Origin: Larix kaempferi
Lineage: Eukaryota > Streptophyta > Pinopsida > Pinales > Pinaceae
Direction of reading: 5' to 3'
DNA length: 64,000 nt
Assembly (NCBI GenBank): GCA_027924585.1
Contig: BSBM01002076.1
Coordinates: 372,001 to 436,000, forward strand
This document shows, piece by piece, positions 44,197 through 55,493 of the stretch (position 1 is its first letter; the number at the start of each line of letters is the position of its first letter). The position numbers and the translations under genes were made by a program. The notes under the pieces were generated by a model, which was given only the letters and a program-made list of their open reading frames with translations, was not told the origin of the DNA and ran no database searches.

Positions 44197-47100
44197 TTAA
44201 CTAGTAGTGACAATGGGTTGCACCAATTGAAGGACAACATTTGGTGTCAGCGGAGGAACGAGAGGCGAAATATACCACACGGGTAATCCCAAGGTTAACC
44301 CGGGGAGGCTGTCGATAGCCATAACCAGGGCGCTTACTACTCCCGAGGGATGGAATAGGAAGGGGATGGTATGGGTGGGTGTAACACCAATGTGACTAGG
44401 TACCAATGGTGGTTTGGGTAACAAGGGCGGTTGATTGTTGGGTGTTTGGGTATTGTGGGAGAGGGTACATAGGTCAGATACTTCGGTCGTAGGTGACGAG
44501 GGGGGAATGGATTGGAATGTTGAGGTCATCGACGGATCTGAGTAAAGTCTAGGTCCCACGGAGGAAATAAATGAGGTAGTTGCACCACAAACTGGTTGTT
44601 CAACCATGGGGAGAACATTTTCGGGGGTAGCAGGGGCATTGGGATCGTAATAGGTGAGTTGGTCGACCTTGACCACGCATCCATCATGGGGGAACATCAT
44701 GGTATGAAAAATAGATGAGGCAACCGCCCGCATGGCATACATGTAGCTGCGTCCAAGTAAGAGGTTATAATCAAGTTGGGCATTGATGACCTCTATGTCA
44801 ATGAGCACGGGTTTACCAGCCAACTGGACGGGGACATTAGTGAGGAGATCTTGGGGTTGATCCGAACGGCCGTCGTAGGCTCACAATGCAGTGGTGGATT
44901 GCTGGAGGGTAGGGGATCCCAACTTCTGCCAAACGAATGTGGACATAACGCATGTAGAGGCACCTTCATCGATAATGCACCGATGGATGACAAGATTCCG
45001 AATGGAAACAGAAACTTGGAATGCTAAAGAGGAAGGTAGGCATGGTTTGGACTAGTCCAAATCGAATGCCATCAGTTGTGAATCATTGGGGTCAATAGCA
45101 CCAATGGTGGAGAGCAAAGTCTTGCACTGTGAAGGACAATTTTTTAAGACTTCTAACGCAGACATGGCTGCGGGAGATTGGGCTAAGTCATCTACAATGT
45201 TGTAATTTGATGCAGAACGAGCATTGGAGTTATTGTTGATACGACGAAGTGGAAAACGAGGTGCTTTAGAGGCACCATCGAGTGGAACTGGAGGTATACA
45301 TAACGTCTGATCAGTGGGATGAGCGTTAGTGTTTTTGTCGGCGGGAGGGGCTTCAGGGGTGGAGCCATATTGGTTCCGACGGGTTTGGAGGTTGACATCG
45401 GCGGATGACATCATTAGCAAGTGGTGGGTACCTGAGTCGAACATGGGTTGATCAGGAGCGACATAAGTGATCTGTTGTTGTGGGGGCGCGTTGCCTTGAG
45501 GGGGAGCCAATGGATGAGTTTTCACTACACCTTGGGTTGGTAAGGGGTTTTGCAGCACCAAAGGTTGCTGCTGAGGGGGTGGGGGGTTAGGTGGCACCTG
45601 AGGAGCTGCATGCCCTTGGCGATGGGCATCATTAGCCCAGAGTTGCCGAGCTTGCTCCAAATGTGGGAAAGCATGTGTGTAGTGGCCATAGACCCCGCAA
45701 ATAGAACAAGGATGGTTTGTTCGCAAATTAGGATTTTTGGCCTGCTTGGGCGGCCGATCAGGGTTCTGGTTGGCAGGGGCCGCATTATTGTTGTCTGGAA
45801 GATTGGCAGGTTGACCGTCTTGGTATGGAGGAGGGTTGTTCCCACAGTTATGGCCTTTGCAATGGTTTTGCTTGCCCTGTTGGCGCTGGTTGTTTTGGTT
45901 CTGCAGCGGATTCTGTTGGGCGTATACTTGCCCTTGAGCAGCAGGTGGGTTCTGGGGTTGTGCAGGTACGGGAGCAGGCTGCGGTAGATAATAAGCAGGT
46001 GGAGGCTGCGCAGGTGCTGAACCTTGTGGGGGTTGCTGATACGTCTGTAGAGCGGGTTGGGGGTTGACCGCAGGGGCTACCTGTGGTGGGTAATAAGCAG
46101 GTTGGGCTTGAGAGGACACAAGAGCTAGTGTAGCCTGTGGTTGATAATATGGCTGAGGTGCGACTGGGGGGGCGTAAGCGGGGGATGCATGACCAAAGCA
46201 CTGAGGTGGACAGGAGGGTCTGTGGGAATTATGGTGATGTGTCATGGGGGCATATGAATTGGTTACTCCGGACTGTGATGTAGCCCGTGAAAGGTCGGGG
46301 CCATGGCTAGGACGTGCTATGGAAAAGGGTTGGGGATGAGAGGCAACACGGCCAATGATGCCGTTTGCGGCATGGGATGCCCCCGGCGCATCGTGTTGGG
46401 AGGAATCACCACGAGGGGCATCAGGTATGATGGTATATAGATAACCCGACTGGGCATAAATGAGGTCGAATTGCTGGGCTTTGAGGATGGCCTCTTCTTC
46501 GGACTAAGGTCGTTCGGATGCCACATCCTTGGCAAAGATAGGAAGGAGGGATTTCAGAAACCAATCTAAGAAGATACGATCGTCTAACTTGATTTTGCAG
46601 AGGCTGCGGCGTCGACGCCACTCATGAATGTGGTCAATGATGTGGGTAGCCGTGTTCTGTCTGCAAGACAATAGGATCTCAACTCGCACGTCATAGTGGA
46701 CAGGTAACTGAAAGAACTACAGGAAAGTCGAGGCAAGGGAAGTAAAGGTGGCATGGGTCCCATGGGGCTGCTCGATGTACCACTTAGCTGCAGATCTAGT
46801 GAGGGTGCACTGTAATAGATGGAGGTGGACAGATTCGTCCACTATGGAGTTGGAGGAACACCATAGATGGAAGGACATAATATGGTTCTAGGGGTCCTCA
46901 CCTGCCTTGCCCTCAAACTTAGGGATGTCGGAGGGAATCTTGGTGGGCATGTGAGGCCACGCAGGGTCGTGTCTGATGGGATCGTTTGTCAGTCTAGCTA
47001 GTTCAGGAAGGTTTAGGCTAGCCATGAATGGCAAAATAGTAGAAGGATGTGACATACTAGTGGGTGTGACCATGTTGGGGCCAATGCCCCCAAGTGGAGG

Positions 47101-47592
47101 GGCTGGGTTTGGGATGTTGCCCCCAAGTGGAGGAACGAAAGTGGTATGGGACAGTCCTGCATCGCTAAGGGTAGTGTGAGTCACTGATAGAGTGGGAATA
47201 GGTATTCCAGCTACTGGAATGGGTGCAGTGATCGGAACGATAGACGTGGGCCCCATCGTTGGCATACCCAAAGCATGTGTGGTGGTGGATGCTCCACCAA
47301 TGGTCCCTACAAATAAAGGGGTGGAAGTCACGCCAGCCATGGGGCTGGTTGGTGCAGTGTAAATGGGGTTCTCAGACTTTTCCTCAGAATCAGAGGTAAA
47401 ATAAGGGCGTCTAGCTCGGGTGACGGAGTTCTATGTCGTTGACGAGTGGAGTCAAAAGACAAGGCTCCATATCTATGACGAGTGGTATCAAGTGATGAAG
47501 ATCTATGTCTATGATGGGTGGTGTCAAGTGAACCGTGCTATGGGGGCTCGCCCCGGAGGAGCCGAGAATGTCTCGGGGACTCAATGGTGACA
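44197..47592 (-). pseudogene. Element C gag-protease polyprotein
   Basis: From about 47340 (MAGVTSTP) downward one frame holds a P/T-rich leader, gag core (IPKFEGKAGEDP, AAKWYIEQPHG, DHIHEWRRRRSLCKIKL), a P/Q/Y-rich linker and a knuckle CSICGVYGHYTHAF in which the last Cys is replaced by Phe. Protease follows with IIDEGAST (about 44985), then AQLDYNLLLGRSYMY. Stops at 46886, about 46720 and 46507 are TAG or TGA; the first two stand where element A has CAA/CAG-coded Gln. Upstream of the first ATG the frame (shifted by a small indel) continues through three 36-bp in-frame repeats (SLDTTRHR-like) to a CACCATTG at 47583-47588. Confidence 0.8.
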
Positions 47593-49291
47593 TATGGTGT
47601 CAAGTATTTGGGGGTTGTGTTTGAGTGAAAAACAGCTCAAAAACCCTAATGCAACCAAGTGTGCAGAAGGAGAGCTTAAAAAAAAATATGGCACTCAGGC
47701 CAACAACCAACTCAAAACACTCACTGCAATAGCTGTGCTACAATAAGTGGAGTATCAACAAAAATGGTCAAAATACCAACAAGCAGCAGGTTTCCTAAAA
47801 AATAAAAATGGTGGACTCGCTAGACCAAAAGGAGGTAAGGGAGCATGCAAACACCTAGCTAAATAGTATTTTGACTCAACCAGACATATCCTCTGCAAAG
47901 TGATGAAATCCAAGTCAGACAATATGGATAGTAGAGCCAAGTGGCTAAAGATATCCCCCTACCGGGAGGGACACCGGGTAGTCAATCCTAGAAGAAAGGA
48001 AACTAAGATACCCCATTCATGACACGTCCATAAAAGGTGAATCTGCCATTTGGTTCTATAGCCGTGGTATCCCCATACGGGTGATACCCTGAGAACTGTG
48101 AAAGGTAGCCTTCAGTTACTGAATGGAGTGCGGTATTCCACTCAGGCCTCCGGAACCAGTCTGGCGACTTCAACCCTCCTAGGGGAGAGGCCCTGTGATA
48201 AACTGGTTGTGACCGTGCAAAAAAATACTAGGGTATTTTGGTTCCCTAACGAACAATAGCTATGTGTCAAGTGTAAGCAACCAAGGGGTGTTATTTGGAT
48301 GCCTATCCCCCTGATCCTACCTAACTACAAAAATTCTTATGTGTTCCCCAAGTGGGGTTAAGATGTTGGTTGTGTTAAGTAGTTTTTTAAGGCTCACTTG
48401 AATTAGGTGATAGAGTGTGTGCGTGTGAGATGATGAACCCAAGTAAAAGTGCCACGGGGTGGGAAACTTTCTAACTAAAAATAACAATACTGAATTTAAA
48501 GTTTGAAATGAAAAATTTTCTCTTTTTCAATTAAAATGCTGAAATTTAAAAGAAATATTCTGTAAATGGAACAGAAATAATACTGCAGAAAAGGATGTAG
48601 GGAAGGATGGCTGCAGGTAGGACAGAAGGTTGTGCAAGTGCATAAAATATTGCAACAAAGTGATGGGTTCAAGACAGGAAAAAGTGGAGAAAACAGACCG
48701 CGGGTCTGTGGCAAATCTGGGCGGTTAGACTGCGGGGAACAAATCAACAATTGTGGATAGGTTGCGGGATTTTGGCCGAAAGATGCAGTCGGGCCGCTGG
48801 AAACAGTTCAAAAGCCGCAGGCGGGTTGTAGGAAAATGGCTGAAAGCCGCAGGAGGGATGCGGAAAAATGGCCTAAAGGCGCCAGCGGGTTGCAGAAAAA
48901 TGGCTGAAAGCTGCAGGTAGGACGCGAAAAAAGGGCCTAAAGATGCTGGCGAGTTGCAGAAAAATGGCTGAAAGCCGCAGGCGAGACGCCGAAAAAAGGT
49001 CGACAGACGCAGTCGGATCATAACAAATAGGCCAATAGCCATTGTCGAATCACAGGTAACAGACTTGAATCCGCTGGTAGGTCGCCGGAAACAGTCTGAG
49101 AGCCGCGGTCAGATCATAGGTAAATGCCTGAAAGATGCGGTAGGGACGCGACTGCAAAGGATAAAAGACACGATTTACGGTAGCCGAAAGGGACATCTGA
49201 AAGGAAAAAACAGGAAAATATTGCAGAAAATTGAAAATATTTTAAAACTATAACCAGAAATTCAAAGGAACACAAGGGGAGTCGCCAAAAC
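47593..49291 (-). other. Element C leader (5' untranslated region)
   Basis: About 1.7 kb with no ORF. It contains a block at 47940-48230 that is conserved in element A (50160-50440), with CCCCCTACCGGGAGGGACACC and GGCCTCTCC-type pairing. It also has an array at 48770-49150 of about 33-bp GCAGGCGGGTTGCAGAAAAATGG-like units. The minus-strand sequence next to the LTR, TTTTGGCGACTCCCC (about 49277-49291), is the likely primer-binding site and resembles the GACTCTGCTGG-type site of element A. Confidence 0.7.
48770..49150. repeat. Tandem array in element C leader, unit about 33-36 bp
   Basis: The repeated core AAAAATGGCTGAAAGCCGCAGG, with variants AAGATGCTGGCGAGTTGC, runs for about ten imperfect units. 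Units are GC-rich and self-complementary in part (GCCGCAGGCGGG). The counterpart in element A is at 51080-51380. Confidence 0.75.
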
Positions 49292-50033
49292 TGTAGCTAG
49301 GGTTTTCACCCCAGCTTGTGCAAATGAGCACCTACTAAGGAGAATGGACTCCTTAGTAGCAATTCAATAAACAGTAATTTAAAGTAATAAAACAATACGA
49401 ATTCTAAACTAGCATGAGCATTCATAAACATAACAAAACATGGAAATATGGTGAAGATCTTTCTTTTTTGTATTAAAATTTTACCTCAGGTGTAGAGGTT
49501 GGTGAAGTTCTTGCAATAGTCCAAGAGGGTTGCTCCAAACTCCAGCTTTTCTCCTTCTCTTTCTCCAAAAGGTTGGAAATGGGCCAAAGGGGCACTCAAG
49601 GGTGAAAGTAGCTCAAGGGTGAGGTAGGGTTTCGAGAGTGATTTTGGCAGAGTAAGGGTGTATTTGGCTCTGGATATGAAATGAGGGGTCTCCATCACCT
49701 ATTTATAGGTTTTTAGTGGTGGAGTGCTGGCCCATAGTTTTGGGAACCATATGGTTTAGGTCAGCTGTATAGGGTTTTTTCCTCTTTTTCCTCTTTTTTT
49801 TATATTTTTTATTCCCTTTTTAGAGGGTTTTTGCAATTTTGGAGGAATTTTGGATTATTTTGGGGGAAAAAGGGGGTTTTTGGCCTTTTGGAGTCTTTTT
49901 TGATGGTTTTGTGGCCTTTTGGAGGCTTTTTAATGGGATTTTAAGGTTTTGAAGATAGATATGGTAGAAAATATGGACAAATGAGTCATGTAATGGGGTA
50001 GATGAGGTAGTGAGCACTTTTTGGGTGTTAACA
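49292..50033 (-). mobile_element. 5' LTR of element C
   Basis: 742 bp, related to 28248-29002 along its full length with few substitutions and one short deletion. The right flank CACTA (50034-50038) matches the left flank of the other LTR (28243-28247). Confidence 0.92.
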
Positions 50034-51079
50034 CACTAGACCAAAGGTGGGTATTGTATCATGCAAACACCTAACTAGAAGTATTGTGAGTCAACAAATG
50101 ATATTCTTTGCAAGGTGATGAAATCCAAGTCAGACAATATAGAGTGTTGCATCAACGGCTAGATATCCCCCTACCGGGAGGGACACCGGGTAGACAATCC
50201 TAAAGAGTGGAAATTAAGATACCCCGTTCATGACACATTCGGTTGGGTGAATCTGCATTTTGGTTCTATCGCCACTGTAGCCCCATTCGGGTGTACACCG
50301 ATAACTTCAAAAGATATCCTTTGATTACTGAATGGATTGCGGTATTCCACTTAGACTTCCGGAACTAGTCTGGCTACTTCAAGCCTCCTAAGGGAGAGGC
50401 CTTCCAGATATATTGGTTGATAATCGTGTCAAAATTATAAGGGATTTTGGTACCGTAGAGGACAACCACTATGTCTCAAATGTAAATAATTAAGGGGTGT
50501 TATTGGAACACCTATCCCCTCAATTTTACCTAACTACAAGATTCTTTTAAGTGCTCCCCAAGTGGGGTTAAAAAGTTTGTTGAGTTAAGGTAGATTTCAA
50601 GGATCAGTTTAAATTATGTGGCATAGTGGGTGCAAGTGTGATATTTAAACTGAAATTGATTTGCCTTGCTTGGGCGATTGATTACAAATGAAAGAAAAGA
50701 ACGCTTCCGGTTTGCAAAAAATAAAGGCGTTTTTTGAAATGTAAATGCTTGAAAAAACTATTAAAAAATAATGGATGTTTGAAATAATTTAAAGGGAAGC
50801 AAATAACATAAATATTTCAAGAAATAAATGGATCTCTTAGAAAATTGCTTGGGCAAACTATGGAGCAAATAAACAGTAAAACCTTTGATCTAAATAAAAT
50901 GCAAAAAATCTTTCTTTCAATTACTGAAAATTTTAAAAAGACTTTTTAATGGAGAATATATAAATAGAAAAAGATTTAGTATGGCTTTAAAAATGCAGAA
51001 AAAATAATGCTATAAAATAGGCTAAATGGGCAAAAAGTACAACAAAATTTTTTCGAAAAATTGGCCGAATTCGAAATAA

Positions 51080-51385
51080 CTGCATCGCAAGTTTTGGCGA
51101 AACAGCCGCGATGTGCATCGCGGGTTTAGGTCACGTAGTCGTGATGTGCAGCACGACAAATGGCCGTGAAGCCACGATGTGTAGCGTGGGTTTCGGTCAC
51201 ACAGTCGCGATGTATAGCGCGGAAAATGTCTACGAAGCAGTGATGTGCAGCGTGTAAAATGGCCGCGAGGCCGCAGCGCGCTGCGCGGAAAAAGGCTGCG
51301 AGGTCGCGATGAATTGTGTGACTGTCGGGCAAAAAGCGGCGAGGTGAAAGCCGAAAACGGATGCCAAAAAATGAACCCGAAAATG
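51080..51385. repeat. GC-rich palindromic array in element A leader
   Basis: About nine units of 30-36 bp around GCCGCGATGTGCAGCGYGG. CCGCGATGTGCATCGCGG (51106-51123) is a perfect 8-bp stem with a 2-base centre, and CGCAGCGCGCTGCG (51272-51285) is a perfect palindrome. It sits just downstream of the primer site on the RNA, a position where packaging and dimerisation signals lie in many retroelements. Confidence 0.72.
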
Positions 51386-51556
51386 GAAATTTCAGGCTGT
51401 TAATGACAATAGAAAGGGCCAAGATCTAGAACAACAATGGATCTGCTGTCTAGGATGGCAGATCTATGAATTAAAATGATTAAAACTAACAAAACCTAAG
51501 ATCTAAAGCAAAAAACTGAGATCTAAGAATTCGAAGCCAGCAGAGTCACTAAAAAC

Positions 51557-52234
51557 TGTTGGCTTGGTTTTGCAACCAAGCTTCGTGTAATGGGAACCTA
51601 TCAATAATGTGATAGCAGTTTCAATATAGAAAGCAAAAATGATTATGAATTAAATGTAAATCTAAACTAACATGTGCATATAACAAATAAGTTTAAAAAT
51701 GATTCACGGAAAGAACAAGAAATAAAAGAATAGATGTTTTATATTAAGATACCTCAAATGGTGAGGATTTGTGTTGAGCAACTACAAGGGTGAGTAGCTC
51801 CAAGCTCCAATGGTCTCTTCTCTAAGATGCTGAAAATGGCCAAAAGTCTCATGAGAGATTTTGACAGCGTGAGGATAGGATGATGGATGGATGGAAAGTG
51901 AGGAGCCCCTACCAGCTTTTTATAGTTTTTGGTGATGGGGAATACCATTATGGTTTTGAGGAAACCAATGGTATTGACCAACATGGTTTAGGTACCTTTT
52001 TCCCTCCTTTTTCCTTTTTTGAATATTTTTATTCCCTTTTAATATTTTTTGGAATTCTGGACACTTTTTGAGGGTTTTTTTATGTTTTTTGAGGAAAAAT
52101 ATTCATTTTGAGGGGAAAAAGGGGTAAATTATGGTCTTTTGGTGACCTTTGATGGCTTTAGAGGCTCAAATGGTGGAAAAGTGGACAAATGGGTCATGTG
52201 AATAAGGAAATGAGCTAGTGAGCAATTGTTGGCA
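51557..52234 (-). mobile_element. 5' LTR of element A
   Basis: On the plus strand it runs from TGTTGGCTTGG to AATTGTTGGCA, 678 bp. Its layout matches the LTR of C (conserved ACCTCAAATGGTGAGG / ACCTCAGGTGTAGAGG and CCAAGCTCCAATGG blocks), but the sequence has diverged strongly. The right edge is followed at once by copia gag sequence (SLKIPKEMFDSL), so this is the true insertion boundary in copia E. The partner LTR is lost. Confidence 0.78.
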
Positions 52235-53326
52235 TCTCTGAAGATACCCAAGGAGATGTTTGACTCTTTGACCAAGCTATTTGAAGGGAAGAACATAAAT
52301 CCGAAGATGACCCTGCGGAATCAATTGAAAGGGATCAAGATTGCGAATGGAGAAACCATTCAATCCTATTTATCCAAGGTCTCTCATATCAAGGAACAAC
52401 TTGAAGCTGTAGATGAAATGGTGGAGAATGGTGAAATTGTTATGACCACTTTGAATGGCCTACCTAGGTCATGGGACGCTTTTATCGAAGGGATCTATAC
52501 AAGAAAGAAATTAATCTCCTTCAGTAGACTGTGGGAAGAATGTTCTCAAGAAGAAGCAAGGGTTGTGGCAAGAGAAGAAAAGATGGGGAATGAAGATCAA
52601 GCCCTCACAGTACACACCAAGAAAGGCAAGTTCAAGAGGGATCCATCCCATCACAAGAAGAAATATTCTCATCCTTATCACAAAGATAAGAAAGATCTAA
52701 GGTGTTTCAATTGCAATGAGAAAGGTCACTTTGCTTCAGAATGTCCCAAGAACAAAAGGGATCACAACAAGAAATCTAGCAAGAAGAAGAAGGGCAGCAA
52801 GAGAAAGTTCCATGCTCATGCTGCTGAAGATGATGAACCTCCAAAGAAGAAAGATAGGGCAGAAAGTGATGATGACTCATCAAGTGAAGAAGAGTATGTT
52901 CTTATCTCTGCTCTCACAGGTACTATCTCACATGGTTGTAATGATTGGTTAATTGACAGTGGGGCTTCCAAACACATGATTGGGTTTAAAGAATCTTTTG
53001 TAAATCTATCTGAACATGAATCACCCCATAAAGTGAAACATGGGGATGATTATCAATACCCCATCAAAGGAAGTGGTGAAGCCTCCTACAACCTAGATTC
53101 TGGAAAATCATTGAAGATGAAAGAAGTCCTTTATGTACCTGGGCTCAAGAAGAACCTACTCTCCATCTCTGCATTGGATGCAAAAGGTATGAGGGTTGCA
53201 TTTGTGGATGACCAAGTCCTAATGTGGCCAAAGGGTAAGACCACAAATTATGCAGTAGTAATTGGAGAGCAAGAGGGAGGTTTGTACAAATTGAAGGGAC
53301 AACCTGAACATGCCATGGTGACATGA
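52235..53326 (+). pseudogene. Copia E gag-protease (resumed after nested insertion)
   Basis: About 363 codons without a stop. Gag part: MFDSLTKLFEGKNIN, MTLRNQLKGIKIANGE, SRLWEECSQEEARV. A CCHC knuckle is at about 52710 (CFNCNEKGHFASEC), then K/D/E-rich linker. Protease has WLIDSGASKHMIG (D-S-G active site) and VLYVPGLKKNLLSISAL. It stops at TGA (53324-53326) shortly after the protease, where a pre-integrase domain would be expected. The first 80-90 gag codons are missing or lie at 24536-24575. Copia F gag (60736-61184) shows the uninterrupted order. Confidence 0.85.
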
Positions 53327-54400
53327 AGACAAAGATTCATCCTTAGTCATGGATCACGTAGAGGTATGTATAATGTGATTTTGCAAAGGTTAACTTATGA
53401 GTTATGCAGGTCATTGAAGAGAACAAGAAAACATTGCTAGACATAACTAGAAAATATGGTGACCAGGCATTTTTTTCTTATATCATAGGATCTCTTATAT
53501 AAGTATGCATGGCATGATTGATGATGATTATTCATGAAGCCATAGGTTTGAATAATCATGGGTGTATGCATATTACGTGTCTTATCTTAAGTAATGATAT
53601 GACTAACCAAAAGAGTCATAAGTTTGAGTAATCACAGATTTAAGTATATTATGTTTCTTACTTTAATTTATGACTAACCATAAGAGTCCTATATATAAAC
53701 CTTGAATTCTAATGCTTGTTATTTCTGTTTGAAATGATAATGACTATACATGCTTAAAATTATTGTGTTTTGATATGCTAATGAATGTATGATTATGTAT
53801 GAGACCTCAAGGATAACACAATGATGATACTAATAAGCATGCATAGTGGTTAAGAATGGATATAAGTTCAAAGACAGGTAATCAAGGAAGCAAAGACTCA
53901 GAGGGAGTCCACCCAACAAACAAACAAAGATAAGTATTTCAATTATCATTTCTTGCATATTTGTTTGTTTAAATAATAATGTCCAATGATGTTTATGATT
54001 ATGTTCCTAGACTTAGGATATGTCTTGGGCATATTAGAATGATTGCATTAATGAATAGTATACTACTAATATGCATTTAATAGGTAAGTGGCCTATGGCA
54101 CTGTACAACATTCCATTGCTACTTATCTAGAATGAAACCTCTTTGCTGACATGTTGTGAGTAGTGTAAACTCTTAACAATGTTCTGGTAGAGATTGGAAG
54201 GCATCTAGAAAGTTACAGGATATGGATAAATGTTGTATTGAAGCATTGGCTAAAATAATTGCATGACTGTATGACATATTTCTTTATGTATAAGAATTTG
54301 TTCTGAAAACTATCAGATGTTTTCTAATCATGCAATTTAACTTGTTGTGTAGGAAAGATCGTATACCATCATCTACAAAAGAAGAACTACACCATTTGTT
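53327..54400 (+). other. Intron-like AT-rich segment in place of integrase in copia E
   Basis: This segment stands between protease and RT, where copia elements keep integrase, but has no integrase motif. It is colinear with 56640-57690 on the minus strand (copia H), also just upstream of RT. Shared landmarks are CATGAAGAMAAAGAYTCATCC, GTATGTAT after it, YTTATGAGWTATGCAGGT, ATGAATGTATRATTATGTATGAG, and GTAGGAAAGATC at the far end. The GTATGT...GCAG pairs look like plant splice sites around small exon-like pieces (HEDKDSSLVMDHVE; VIEENKKTLL). Confidence 0.6.
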
Positions 54401-54479
54401 CAGCAACAAAGTTATCTATTGAAAACATTGAAGATATTGAAGTTCCTAGGATCGAGGAAGAATGCCATGATCGAGGAGT

Positions 54480-55493
54480 ACTAGTCGATCATGAAGTTGT
54501 TTGATATGCAGTCCCAAGACCTGAAGGGGAGTCTGTAGTGACTTCCAAGAGGATCTACAAGATCAAGCATGCTGCAGATGGCAGCATAGAAAAATATAAA
54601 AGTGATGAAATGGAAGATACACGAGATGGATTTCAAGACAGCTTTCTTGAATGATGTAGTTAAAGAAGAACTGTATGTGGAGCAGCCATTTGCTTTCGAA
54701 ACACATGATAGGGAGTCATATGTGTGTATATTGAAGAAAACCTTGTATGGCTTAAAGCAAGCTCCTAGAACTTGGTATGGTAGGATGGACAGTTTCCTAT
54801 CTAGTTTCGGCTTTACCAAGAGTAAAGTTGATTCCAACCTTTACTACAAGGTTGAGGAAGGGAATCCTCTGGTTCTACTCCTATATGTGGATGACCTGTT
54901 TGTAATAGGAGATGACAGATTGATTGTAGATACAAAGAGGAAGCTTGCTGCCGAATTCAATATGAAGGACTTGGGGATGATGCACTATTTCCTAGGTATG
55001 GAGGTGTGGCAGAGTACAGATGGGATCTTCCTTGGACAAGGAGGTACACGGTAGATATCCTAAAGAGGTTCGGGATGATGGATTGCAAGGCCATGGCCAC
55101 ACCTATGGCATCCAATCTGAAGCTTCTATGTGATGCTTCATCTGAGCCAGTTGATGTCTCTATGTATCATCATATGATTGGGTCCTTGATGTACCTGACG
55201 AACATGAGACCATATATTTTCTTTGCAGTGAACACATTGAGCCAGTTCCTGATGGATCCGAGGAGTGTTCACTTGGTTACTGTAAAGCATATTCTGAGGT
55301 ACCTAAAGGGTATAGTTGATTATGGGCTCAAGTATGAAGCGAATCAAAAGTTTAACCTGCAAGGTTATGTTGATTTAGATTGGGCAGGCAGTGCTGCAGA
55401 TAGGAAGAGCACATCTGGGTGCTGCTTCAGTATAGGGTCAGGTGTGATCTCTTGGTTTAGCAGGAAGCAGTCCAGCGTAGCACTGAGTACAAC
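54480..55493 (+). pseudogene. Copia E RT-RNase H remnant
   Basis: It begins in the RT N-terminus (SVVTSKRIYKIKHAADGS) and then jumps to KWKIHEMDFKTAFLN, with about 35-40 residues of RT deleted. YGLKQAPRTWY, LLLYVDDLFVIGDD (active site Y-V-D-D) and MKDLGMMHYFLGMEVW follow. A frameshift near 55040 precedes DILKRFGMMDCKAMATP, LMYLTNMRPYIFF and the RNase H start (GYVDLDWAGSAADRKSTSG, SRKQSSVALSTT). RNase H breaks off at 55493 exactly where the 3' UTR repeats begin, so its C-terminal half is missing. Copia G (1-315) has the part lost here. Confidence 0.85.

Larger units (their letters stand above)
28248..50033 (-). mobile_element. Tat-like Ty3/gypsy element C, complete with both LTRs
   Basis: LTRs of 755 bp (28248-29002) and 742 bp (49292-50033) begin TGTAGCTAGG and end GTTAACA on the plus strand. 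The flanking pentamer CACTA is identical on both sides. On the minus strand the order is 5' LTR, primer site, 1.7-kb leader, gag-PR, pol (CCHC knuckles, RT, RNase H), integrase, archaeal-type RNase H, then a long 3' region with an antisense ORF and tandem repeats, purine tract and 3' LTR. Without the 6.48-kb element D, C is about 15.3 kb. Stops and frameshifts are present in gag and pol, so this copy is not autonomous now. Confidence 0.9.
50034..52234 (-). mobile_element. Element A, right piece: leader and 5' LTR
   Basis: It continues the leader interrupted at 28247. The join (CTCACTAGACCAAAGG) aligns with 47815-47830 of element C. Contents are the conserved structured block (50160-50440), AT-rich filler, a GC-rich hairpin array (51080-51380), a primer site (minus-strand AGTGACTCTGCTGG, about 51538-51551) and the LTR. 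No ORF. Confidence 0.82.
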
